A DNA stretch of 50,906 bases from Gemmatimonadales bacterium UBA1120 (GTDB taxonomy: Bacteria > Gemmatimonadota > Gemmatimonadetes > Longimicrobiales > Gaopeijiaceae). The number at the start of each line of letters is the position of its first letter. The stretch's first letter is position 1. This document shows positions 18,982-26,184 of this stretch, piece after piece. The notes under the pieces were generated by a model. That model did not search any database. It was not told where the DNA came from and worked only from the letters and a program-made list of their open reading frames with translations. The position numbers and the translations under genes are program-made. The stretch covers positions 1 to 50,906 of the forward strand of contig DCAZ01000112.1 in NCBI GenBank assembly GCA_002313925.1, written 5' to 3'.

Positions 18982-19797
18982 TCAGCGAACGTAAGTCCAG
19001 ATCAGCACCACCCCACACCTGCCGCGGGCTTCGTACTGTAATGGGGTTTCGGAAGGTCTGACATAGATCTCCACAGCTTCCACTGATGCTGGCGTCACAA
19101 AGTCATCCGGTCGCACTCCTCTCTGGATTCGATCAGGACCGCTTTCAGGTCTTTGGCTCCCCAGTGCCATAATCGCGCCATCCACGTAGAGCGTTGGCGA
19201 GCACTCCCCACCTCCACGTCGGATACGAATCTCAGGATTACGCATAGACTCGGGCCCCACGAACGGCCTGCTTGTAACAACGTCAAGACCAGGGATATTC
19301 CGAAACGCATCCGTAATCTTATCCAGCGCTATCGCCTGGATATCCTCCCCGATGAGAAAAGTACCTCTTCCTATTGCGGCTCTCTCCAAGAAACCGACCA
19401 ACTCCAGCTTACTCTTCCGTTCTTCGGCTTCGACGACGAGGTCCTCTAGATCAATCGCTGCAGGCGTGAGACCGACCTGCAACTCGAACACGCCGTCTTC
19501 GCCTACCTCGAAGAGGCCGTCGATAACGGATTTGTAACCCATCCTCGCTACGTAAAGAAAGTACGAACCCGCGGCTGGTGCATGCAGTGAAAAGCTGCCG
19601 TATCTATCCGCGAGGCCCGCAACTACGAGTTCCCGTCCCGGCGCAAGCAGGCCAACGTACGCAAGCATGACAGGCTCTGCGGTCCCAGCATCACGGATCG
19701 TACCTCTGATGACCTGGGCTTCCGCTATAGGTGTTCCAATTGTCCAGCCATAGAGAGCCAGCCCCAGCACCGTAAGCCATAGTGCCCTAGCTCGCAT
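18982..19797 (-). CDS. Secreted carboxypeptidase-regulatory plus TonB-plug-like protein without barrel
   Basis: 271 residues from ATG 19797-19795, which gives MRARALWLTVLGLALYGWTI and cleavage after AEAQ. A start 43 codons upstream would read through the terminator at 19910-19941 and bury the signal peptide, so it is rejected. Domain order: a carboxypeptidase-regulatory-like beta-sandwich (about 27-110), then a plug-like domain (DKITDAFRNIPGLDVVTSRP, IRIRRGGGECSPTLYVDGAI), ending RCGVVLIWTYVR. The plug resembles that of SusC receptors, but no beta-barrel follows. Two cysteines (in GGGECSP and GRCGVV) may form a disulfide. It lies just downstream of the SusCD transcript on the same strand. Possible roles are a periplasmic accessory to TonB-dependent receptors or a binding protein; this is inference. 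Confidence 0.75.
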   Translation of the reverse strand: MRARALWLTVLGLALYGWTIGTPIAEAQVIRGTIRDAGTAEPVMLAYVGLLAPGRELVVAGLADRYGSFSLHAPAAGSYFLYVARMGYKSVIDGLFEVGEDGVFELQVGLTPAAIDLEDLVVEAEERKSKLELVGFLERAAIGRGTFLIGEDIQAIALDKITDAFRNIPGLDVVTSRPFVGPESMRNPEIRIRRGGGECSPTLYVDGAIMALGSQRPESGPDRIQRGVRPDDFVTPASVEAVEIYVRPSETPLQYEARGRCGVVLIWTYVR

Positions 19798-19909
19798 CTT
19801 CGGTCCACGAGCTTCTGCCTTCGCCGAGTCCACTCTCAATTCAACCCCATTGCTCTTCTTTGACTGACTACTGATTCCGGAATCCGAGATCAGCTCTGCT
19901 ACAAAACCA

Positions 19910-19941
19910 ACCGCCCCCGCCGGCAAGCCGGCGGGGGCGGT
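19910..19941 (-). terminator. Rho-independent terminator of the susCD transcript
   Basis: A perfect 15-bp inverted repeat: ACCGCCCCCGCCGGC at 19910-19924 and its complement at 19927-19941, with two bases between. Read on the minus strand it is followed by TGGTTTTGT. It lies 62 bases after the susD stop. This is the strongest stem in the window. Confidence 0.85.
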
Positions 19942-20003
19942 GGCTACCGCTTCGGCCGAGCCGACGCCATTAAGTGCGTCCGCTCAGTCGTCTCAACATA
20001 TCG

Positions 20004-21422
20004 CTAGCCAGACGTACACACTGAGTGATTCGCGATGTTTTCGTTGAGCGTGCACTCAATTTCAGGAATCGGCATGCATGAAGCTCTCCGGGGCTCTCCC
20101 GGACCGATGAGCGTACCACCATTGAGGAACGGATGATCCCAACGGTGGAGATCCCACAACCGCCGACCTTCAATCCACAGCTCTATGTAACGTTCGCGAT
20201 CAAGAAGAGACCACATGTCGTCTAGCTTGTTCACGTCACAGTCCGCTGCCCAAGTCGAGCAGTTGTCCCAATTGAGTGCTCCGGCACCACTGTTTGCTGC
20301 TGCTTCCTCCGCAGCTGTCAATGCAGCGGCACCCCCCTGCGCACGCACTTCGTTGATCTTGGCAATAAACGTCGCGGCATCACCTCTACGCACCGCGTCC
20401 TCTGCCTCGATCAGGCGCATCTCAGTCCCAGAAATCGTCGGGACATTGGAACCACGCTCAGTGTACTTGTCCTGCCTATGGTGCGCAGTCAAGCCACCGG
20501 CGCCCTGGGTCGCGCCACTACCCTGACCGGTACAGGTACCGGTAGGGGTGACACCCTGGGTCACGTCCGGAGGACGGTTGGTATCATTCCACTGTCCGCA
20601 AACTGTGTAAGCGATACGTGGGTCTCCGGTCGACTTATAATTTACGACAGTAGGATTGTACTGCCTTTGGACCGGAGTGGCCCACACACCAACCTCAGCG
20701 CGGCCCCAGGTCTCGTTATAGACCTGGTTACTATTCGCTGCCTGGTGGTAGATCGCCTCAATCATGTAGTTCGTGGGGACGTTACCCGCGGCCGCTACGG
20801 CGCCGGCCCAGTCACCAAGTGCAGCATTGGCCTGAGCTATGCCACCCCATCCAGCGGAGATGTACATCTGGGAATTTGCTGCCCCACCAATCGCCTTAGC
20901 CTGATTAAAGGCTATGATCGCACTGTCAAATGACGCTGTGCGAGGCTGAACTGGGCCTTTGTCGTACACCACGTCGCAGAAGTTCTCACCCAATCTCTGG
21001 TGGGCTGTGCCCATGAGATACCAGAGTCGGGCAGCATCAGAACTAGTGGATGCGGCGGATTCTAGAACAGTCTGGAGTCGAGCCCAAGCTTCACCAGAAG
21101 CCCAAGCTGCCTCGTGTGTCTGCTCCCAGAATCCCTCAGAATCATCTCGTGTGAAACGCCCGAGACGATACTGTCCTGTGCTAAAATAGCTACCGGTTCC
21201 TGACAAATCGTCCGTCAGGCGCCCATTCGTGAATGCATAACCATCCATAATGTCGTTGAGCTCGGCAGAAGAGCCGGCTACAACGATCGGCATCAGAGAA
21301 GGCGTATTTAGATCCTCGTCCAGAATCGCGCCCGGGTTTAGAACCTCGAGCGTGCAGCCAGACAGTAGGACACTAAACCCGGCAATCAACGGCCAAAGGC
21401 CGAATCTCGTCCGTTGTTTCAT
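20004..21422 (-). CDS. SusD/RagB-like outer-membrane lipoprotein
   Basis: 472 residues. A lipoprotein signal (MKQRTRFGLWPLIAGFSVLLSGC) puts the lipidated residue at Cys23. Helical TPR-like segments follow (LWYLMGTAHQRLGENFCD, SAGWGGIAQANAALGDWAG), and the C-terminal block LLDRERYIELWIEGRRLWDL is typical of SusD. SusD proteins cap a SusC barrel on the outside and hand ligand to it. Several cysteine pairs (TVCGQW/GTCTG, NCSTWAADC, SCMPIPEIEC) suggest disulfides. It starts 20 bases after the susC stop, so the two form an operon ended by the terminator at 19910-19941. Substrate is unknown: no glycan enzymes lie beside it, and peptides are as likely as glycans. Confidence 0.9.
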   Translation of the reverse strand: MKQRTRFGLWPLIAGFSVLLSGCTLEVLNPGAILDEDLNTPSLMPIVVAGSSAELNDIMDGYAFTNGRLTDDLSGTGSYFSTGQYRLGRFTRDDSEGFWEQTHEAAWASGEAWARLQTVLESAASTSSDAARLWYLMGTAHQRLGENFCDVVYDKGPVQPRTASFDSAIIAFNQAKAIGGAANSQMYISAGWGGIAQANAALGDWAGAVAAAGNVPTNYMIEAIYHQAANSNQVYNETWGRAEVGVWATPVQRQYNPTVVNYKSTGDPRIAYTVCGQWNDTNRPPDVTQGVTPTGTCTGQGSGATQGAGGLTAHHRQDKYTERGSNVPTISGTEMRLIEAEDAVRRGDAATFIAKINEVRAQGGAAALTAAEEAAANSGAGALNWDNCSTWAADCDVNKLDDMWSLLDRERYIELWIEGRRLWDLHRWDHPFLNGGTLIGPGEPRRASCMPIPEIECTLNENIANHSVCTSG

Positions 21423-21442
21423 TAGTCTCTTATCTCCTGGCT

Positions 21443-24400
21443 TTAGAAGTTGATTTGGACGTTAGCAACAAAGACTGCTGGTGGTGCGGCGTTGTAATAC
21501 TCAAACATCGCACTCCTCCGGCGATCATTCGCTTCCGGATCCAAACCGCGATAGTGCGGCGCATAGGTCCACAAGTTCTTGCCCTGCAACGCAATCTGTG
21601 CAGTGCGAGCACCCGGAACCCAGCCCTCTGGCAGACGCCAGCTGAGCGTCATCGAACGCAGCTTGATGAACGAAGCATCGTCCGTCCAGTAACCCCAGTC
21701 AGCGTAGGGACCGACACAATTACCAACCTGTGTCGATGTCAGCGTTGACCGGTCGCCATTGTACCAAACGTCGGCAATTGGCAAGCACATCGGCCACTGC
21801 CTACGACGTACGTTCTGATACGCAGGACCAATCGGTCGCACGAACCCACGCTGGCTTTCAAACAGCACGTCAAACGTCAGCTTCCGCGCTAACGTCATAC
21901 GCGTGCTCGCCCCGATCATGCTCGTCGGGTAGAGGTGTCCGATATAGCCCTTCTTCTTGACTGGGAGCTCACCCAGAACACCTGGGTTAGCGATTATGTC
22001 ATCCCAACGGAAGAAGAGTGGGTATCCATCATGCGTCTTGCACCACTCGTCCGTGGGGACGTCTGGGCAAGTACGCACAGTGCTACCACCGGTGAGCGGT
22101 CCGAGATCAGTAACCTCGGAGTCATTGGTGGAATAGTTAAGACCCAGCGACCACTCGAAGTTTTCACTCGTGACCGGGATCAGGTTAAGCGATAACTCGG
22201 TACCCCAGTTCTTTGTCTCACCAAGGTTACGCAGTGTGGCCTCTTCGGTACCGCCTGAAGGAGCTTCCTGCACACCGAGAAGCGCGTCATTCGTGACCTG
22301 GCTATACCAGGTGAAGTCCACGCTTACACGACCTTCGAATGCTGAAGCCTCAAAGCCTGTCTCAATTTCTGTGCTGAGCTCAGGTCCGAGATCTGCATTA
22401 CCGAGGTTACCGATGATGACGCCCGGCACCTGCTCGTCAGCCGAGATCGCTTCATAAATCCGCTTCGCGTCAAAGGCACCCGGAGCCTTACCGGATTGCC
22501 CCCAAGCAGCACGGATTTTCATGGCCTCGATAGCCGGGAAGAACCACCAGGCTTCTTCTGATATCGTATACGCGGCGGACAACTTCGGATATTGGGCTAA
22601 ACCGAAGCCCTCACCAAACGTGCTGAATCCGTCCCAACGCATACCAGCCGTCAGGAAGAGACGGTCACCAAAGCCCAGAGTCTCCTGAGCAAAGAAGCCA
22701 CCACTACGGATCGTCCTGCGACCCTCGTACACGGCTGGGTTATTACCATTTCCGAGCAGCTGCTCACCAGGACCGGCGAAGAGCTCATCGAATCCGTTAA
22801 TGACGTAACCGTACTCCTCATACATCTGACCACCCCATGAGAAGTTCGAGGCTATGCCTTCAAACAGGTCGTAGCTGAACGTACCATTGTAGTCCAAGGT
22901 CAAGTTACGGTCTGTCTGAGTATCAGATTCCCGGTCACCTTGGAATTCCTCGTAGTAGCCCCATGCCTTAAAGTCGACGAAGTCGGAGATTGTGTAGTCC
23001 ATTCCGACGTTGAGGCGATGCGAGAACATGTTATTCGGCGTCCAACCTACACTCGCCGACGTGACAATGTGGTCAATCGTTTGATTGATGTCATTTTCGA
23101 GCACGAGTGAATCGTCGTTGCCCGGTGTGTACCCAGCAGGTCCACGAATCACGTTGAGGTATAGACCCGAAGCGTTGTTACCGTTCGGAATCCACGTGAT
23201 TTTCCGCCGAGCGTAGGTGTTGTTAAGGCTGACCTGGAGGCCATCGAAGGGCGTGAACTGAATGTTACCCCTGACCTGCATGTCATCAGCACCCTGTGGG
23301 TCATACGCTTCAGGAGTCTGAATCGTACCAATCTCTTTACCAAAGCGACCCGATACAAAATAGGTTGCGGTCGGGCCACCACCTCGAACGCTCAGGTTGT
23401 AGTCCTGCTTATATCCAGGTGCGAACCAGCTTCCGCTCTCAGGACAACCTGCCTCACCATTCGGCGCCCATGCACGCGGGCTCGAGCAGTCGTTCAGGTT
23501 AAGTCCGAACGGGTTGATGATCTCGTCCGGCGGAAGCAGCCAACCGCCCGCATTACCGACCGTGGGGTACCGCTCATCATACGTGCTACCCAATCCAGTC
23601 GGACCCGCGTGGGGCATGATGCTCGTGCCCTGATCGACCGAAAGCGACCACGCAGGAGCACCAGCTGATCCGCGCTTCGTGAAGACCTGAATCACACCAC
23701 CCGCCGCTTCCGTACCATATAGCGTCGTGGCGGCCGGACCCTTAACGATCTCAATGCGATCGATATCATTCGGGTTGATCATGTCAAAGACGTTCGGCTC
23801 TTGAGCAGCCTCGTCGGAACCCCCGATCTGGCCGTTCTCCATCCGCACGCCGTCGATATAGATCAACGGGTCATTACCCTGCGTAAGCGAGTTGTTACCA
23901 CGGATCCGGATCTGGCTCCCTGAGCCTACCTGGCCACCGTGGTCATTGATCTGTACGCCAGCTGTACGCCCTTGAAGGATGTCACCAAAGTCCGTAACAG
24001 CAGCAACTTCGATGTCTGCAGCCGAAATCGAGCTGATCGCGTTACCGATTTCCTTCCGGCGCGCTGCACCAGCAGTCCCAGTCACGATTACACCCTCAAG
24101 AGACAGTGCTTCTTGGCGTAGGTTGAAGTCAGCCGTCGTGGTCTCACCAGACACGACGGTTATCGTCACGGTCTGGTTACCATAACCGATGATCTGCGCT
24201 GTGATCGTCTGCTCTCCAGCAGGAACATTCAGCAACAGATACCGGCCTTGGTTGTTGACTAGCCCACCAATCGGTGTGCCATCGACGGTCATCTGTGCAC
24301 CGGAAAGCGGAATCTGGACGGTGTTGTCACGGACAAGTCCAGTAACCGTCCCGGTGTTTTGCGCGGCAATCTCTGCGGCGCCGAACCCGACTAAAGCTAG

Positions 24401-24469
24401 TACGACGGCGATTCCAGTCGCATTTCGCCAAGCCGACTTCCATTTGAAGTCGAACATACGATTAACCAT
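21443..24469 (-). CDS. SusC/RagA-family TonB-dependent outer-membrane receptor
   Basis: 1008 residues from ATG 24469-24467, which has AGGAGG four bases upstream; a TTG one codon earlier is less likely. A signal peptide ends at EIAAQ (near residue 37). Domains in order: a carboxypeptidase-regulatory-like domain (GTVTGLVRDNTVQIPLSGAQ), a TonB plug (GNAISSISAADIEVAAVTDF, LQGRTAGVQI, IRGNNSLTQGNDPLIYIDGV, KGPAATTLYGTEAAGGVIQV), then a long beta-barrel ending in aromatic Phe (VQINF). It imports an unknown nutrient across the outer membrane using TonB energy, with SusD as surface partner. The promoter, palindrome and structured leader at 24470-24714 suggest specific control. No TonB/ExbBD genes are in the window. 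Confidence 0.95.
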   Translation of the reverse strand: MVNRMFDFKWKSAWRNATGIAVVLALVGFGAAEIAAQNTGTVTGLVRDNTVQIPLSGAQMTVDGTPIGGLVNNQGRYLLLNVPAGEQTITAQIIGYGNQTVTITVVSGETTTADFNLRQEALSLEGVIVTGTAGAARRKEIGNAISSISAADIEVAAVTDFGDILQGRTAGVQINDHGGQVGSGSQIRIRGNNSLTQGNDPLIYIDGVRMENGQIGGSDEAAQEPNVFDMINPNDIDRIEIVKGPAATTLYGTEAAGGVIQVFTKRGSAGAPAWSLSVDQGTSIMPHAGPTGLGSTYDERYPTVGNAGGWLLPPDEIINPFGLNLNDCSSPRAWAPNGEAGCPESGSWFAPGYKQDYNLSVRGGGPTATYFVSGRFGKEIGTIQTPEAYDPQGADDMQVRGNIQFTPFDGLQVSLNNTYARRKITWIPNGNNASGLYLNVIRGPAGYTPGNDDSLVLENDINQTIDHIVTSASVGWTPNNMFSHRLNVGMDYTISDFVDFKAWGYYEEFQGDRESDTQTDRNLTLDYNGTFSYDLFEGIASNFSWGGQMYEEYGYVINGFDELFAGPGEQLLGNGNNPAVYEGRRTIRSGGFFAQETLGFGDRLFLTAGMRWDGFSTFGEGFGLAQYPKLSAAYTISEEAWWFFPAIEAMKIRAAWGQSGKAPGAFDAKRIYEAISADEQVPGVIIGNLGNADLGPELSTEIETGFEASAFEGRVSVDFTWYSQVTNDALLGVQEAPSGGTEEATLRNLGETKNWGTELSLNLIPVTSENFEWSLGLNYSTNDSEVTDLGPLTGGSTVRTCPDVPTDEWCKTHDGYPLFFRWDDIIANPGVLGELPVKKKGYIGHLYPTSMIGASTRMTLARKLTFDVLFESQRGFVRPIGPAYQNVRRRQWPMCLPIADVWYNGDRSTLTSTQVGNCVGPYADWGYWTDDASFIKLRSMTLSWRLPEGWVPGARTAQIALQGKNLWTYAPHYRGLDPEANDRRRSAMFEYYNAAPPAVFVANVQINF

Positions 24470-24657
24470 CAATCCTCCTCATTGCACACCGAATCGCGGC
24501 ATGCTGAGACAATTGTCCCATGCGCCTGAGGCGCTGGGTAGAAACCCTGATAAGGGGTAAAACTGGCAGGAACCACGAGAGGAGGGCTGCCCTGCAGCCC
24601 CCTCGCATCAGCAAAGGCCGTGAAGTAACTACTCATGTTTTCGACCATAGAGGCCAT
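24469..24657 (-). CDS. Possible 62-codon leader ORF overlapping the susC start
   Basis: An open frame from ATG 24657-24655 to TGA 24471-24469. Its stop shares a base with the susC ATG (TGATG). It starts about 20 bases after the predicted transcription start, with AGGA right before the ATG and a second in-frame ATG three codons on. The product (MASMVENMSSYFTAFADARG...) matches nothing I know. The region is also rich in hairpins, so it may be a non-coding structured leader in which the frame is open by chance. Translation running to the susC start could unfold the leader and couple the two genes. Confidence 0.35.
   Translation of the reverse strand: MASMVENMSSYFTAFADARGLQGSPPLVVPASFTPYQGFYPAPQAHGTIVSACRDSVCNEED
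24517..24600 (-). promoter_or_regulatory. Structured 5' leader of susC with three hairpins
   Basis: Three stems in a row in the susC leader. First, GGGCTGC 24584-24590 pairs with GCAGCCC 24594-24600 around a three-base loop. Second, there is a CCCT-GATA-AGGG stem within 24543-24557. Third, CCCA-GCGCC at 24517-24526 (one bulged T) pairs with GGCGC-TGGG at 24530-24538. A palindrome GACAATTGTC at 24508-24517 abuts the last. None is followed by a T run, so an attenuator, ligand-sensing RNA or mRNA stabiliser is more likely than simple termination. No known riboswitch consensus was recognised. Confidence 0.45.
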
Positions 24658-24665
24658 GTCCTGCT

Positions 24666-24677
24666 ATAACCGGTTAT
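24666..24677. promoter_or_regulatory. Palindrome ATAACCGGTTAT at the susC transcription start
   Basis: A perfect 12-base palindrome directly downstream of the predicted -10 box of the susC promoter, at about +2 to +13. This position suits a repressor operator. An 11-of-12 match (ATAACCGGTTGT) lies at 35294-35305 upstream of the GlsB-like gene. Confidence 0.45.
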
Positions 24678-24685
24678 GAGGGGCA

Positions 24686-24714
24686 TTGTTAAAGGTAGGC
24701 AGACCAATTGTCAA
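24686..24714 (-). promoter_or_regulatory. Predicted sigma-70-type promoter of susCD
   Basis: On the minus strand, TTGACA (24714-24709, perfect -35) is followed by a 17-base spacer and TAACAA (24691-24686, a weak -10). Transcription would start near 24679, giving a leader of about 209 bases before susC. Confidence 0.5.
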
Positions 24715-24763
24715 CACTTTCCTCTTCCTTTCTTACTAGACCCTGCATCTGGGTTATGGAAGC

Positions 24764-25579
24764 CTAGAAACCGATCACGCCCCGGAAGTTGGGAACTCTG
24801 CAGGCTGCGACCTCACTACGCTCAAGATCTACAGCACCTTTCTGGGTCGTGATTCTTATGACACCCGCTGATCCTGATGAGCCAAATTCCCAGCCGCCAG
24901 ATGAACTTGGCAGCAGCTCAAGTGTCTCGACTTCTCCTGGGCGAATCATATTGATCGTCTCTGCCGCGTCGGCCATCCGCGTGCCATCAACGACGACGAC
25001 CGGCTCTAGTACACCCGTCAACGAATTTGGCGCTCTCTGTGTGATGCGTGCGGTTGATCCCACCTGCCCGGAGGTTCCGCTGACCATCCTAGGCGCGTAG
25101 CGGCGAATCACATCCACGAGTGTTCTCGGATTAAGGCGCTCGATCTCTTCTCTTGTGATCAATCTTCCGAAGGAGCGACGCCGCTCAGTTTCCTCCCGTT
25201 GAATCTCCTGTTCAGTACCAATTGGCGGAGCAAGCTCAAAGGAGGCCTCAGTAGCAACGCCAGGAATCAACACGACTGAGCCCCAGTTGACCCGGCAGTC
25301 CACCGTCAACAGGGCAAGTATATGACGTCCAGGACGCAATCCCATAAGGCGATAACGTCCATCTACATCCGAGAATACCTCTGGGCCAGTATCAATACGG
25401 ACAAGAACACCTTCCATGGGCCTGCCGGTAACGCTGTCCAAGACTTGGCCTTCAAGTGTCGCAGACAACTCCACTTGAGCGACCAATTCCGGGCACGGTG
25501 CTAACAGAACAAGCATACAGAAAACAAACGGGCTAAATACGATCCGTGATACTCCGGGCAGCCCTGGTGCCCTGTGCAT
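24764..25579 (-). CDS. Second secreted plug-only protein (carboxypeptidase-regulatory plus TonB-plug-like)
   Basis: 271 residues from ATG 25579-25577, chosen because AGGAG lies eight bases upstream and a signal peptide follows (IVFSPFVFCMLVLLAPC, cleavage near LVAQ). A start 58 codons upstream would cross the palindrome at 25672-25696 and is rejected. A carboxypeptidase-regulatory-like domain (GQVLDSVTGRPMEGVLVRI, DVDGRYRLMGLRPGRH) precedes a plug-like domain (ITREEIERLNPRTLVDVIRR, VVVVDGTRM, PGEVETLELLPSS, GSAGVIRITTQKG). No barrel follows. It has the same length and architecture as the protein at 18982-19797 but low identity, so the SusCD pair is bracketed by two such proteins. Its transcript runs toward susC, which has its own promoter 49 bases after this gene's stop. 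Confidence 0.75.
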   Translation of the reverse strand: MHRAPGLPGVSRIVFSPFVFCMLVLLAPCPELVAQVELSATLEGQVLDSVTGRPMEGVLVRIDTGPEVFSDVDGRYRLMGLRPGRHILALLTVDCRVNWGSVVLIPGVATEASFELAPPIGTEQEIQREETERRRSFGRLITREEIERLNPRTLVDVIRRYAPRMVSGTSGQVGSTARITQRAPNSLTGVLEPVVVVDGTRMADAAETINMIRPGEVETLELLPSSSGGWEFGSSGSAGVIRITTQKGAVDLERSEVAACRVPNFRGVIGF

Positions 25580-25671
25580 TTTATCTGCTCCTGCAGATGG
25601 TCCAGATTGAGTTCTTAGATTGAGCGACCTGGAAGCAGACGGAAAGAGCTGGCATTTCGATCTACCTTTTT

Positions 25672-25696
25672 CGGACCACAACGTGATTGTGGTCCG
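25672..25696. promoter_or_regulatory. Perfect 10-bp inverted repeat, probable operator
   Basis: CGGACCACAA at 25672-25681 and TTGTGGTCCG at 25687-25696 flank the five bases CGTGA. It lies in the divergent region between the plug-only gene and the small membrane protein gene. The flanking T run precedes the stem on the plus strand and becomes an A run after it on the minus strand, so it is not a terminator for either gene. Its size suits a dimeric repressor site. An AT-rich TATATATTGATAG follows at 25704-25716. Confidence 0.5.
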
Positions 25697-25755
25697 AACG
25701 CGGTATATATTGATAGCATAAGGAACAAACACACTATCAGTGAGTGAGAACAAAG

Positions 25756-26139
25756 ATGCTGAATGCCCACTCTGGTTTCCGTTATTTGGTCATGATCGCT
25801 GGGCTCATTGTGATTGGCTATGCAGTCTATGGTATGGCTACAGGTCGGTCGTATGACAAAACGATGCGGATTACATCGGCAGTTTTCACTGGCCTGGTAG
25901 ATCTGACAGCTCTTCTGGGTATAGTCACTTTATTGTCGGGCACCTTCTATCCTGCCTTAATCGGGCACATCACAATGATGGTGCTCGCTGTAGTCGTGGC
26001 GCATGTCGTCTCAGTAGTTATTAAGAGGCGACCGGAGGAAGAACGGACTTACGCCCCACATCTAGTGGGAACACTCGTGGTCCTAGGCCTTATCGCAGCG
26101 GGAATTCTGGCAATAGGGAGACCACTCGTCGGCAGCTAA
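25756..26139 (+). CDS. Four-helix integral membrane protein, unknown function
   Basis: 127 residues from ATG 25756 (MLNAHSGFRYLVMIAGLIVI). The GTG four codons upstream is possible but adds a polar extension. Four hydrophobic helices are visible, at about residues 9-27, 42-62, 65-88 and 103-121. Conserved-looking His5 and Arg9 lie before helix 1 (HSGFR), and a His sits in helix 3 (LIGHITMMV). I recall similar short proteins beginning MLxLHSxxR in Bacteroidota and Gemmatimonadota, without assigned function. The palindrome at 25672-25696 lies just upstream. The patatin gene follows after 45 bases. Confidence 0.7.
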   Translation: MLNAHSGFRYLVMIAGLIVIGYAVYGMATGRSYDKTMRITSAVFTGLVDLTALLGIVTLLSGTFYPALIGHITMMVLAVVVAHVVSVVIKRRPEEERTYAPHLVGTLVVLGLIAAGILAIGRPLVGS

Positions 26140-26162
26140 GCTCCCTATCAGTTCCGATGTGC

Positions 26163-26174
26163 CCCCCCGGGGGG
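26163..26174. repeat. CCCCCCGGGGGG palindrome over the patatin ribosome-binding region
   Basis: A 12-base palindrome flanked by TGT and ACA; its G half is the only Shine-Dalgarno-like stretch before ATG 26185. It could mask the ribosome-binding site, but with no loop the hairpin would be strained. Confidence 0.3.
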
Positions 26175-26184
26175 ACATGACTCC

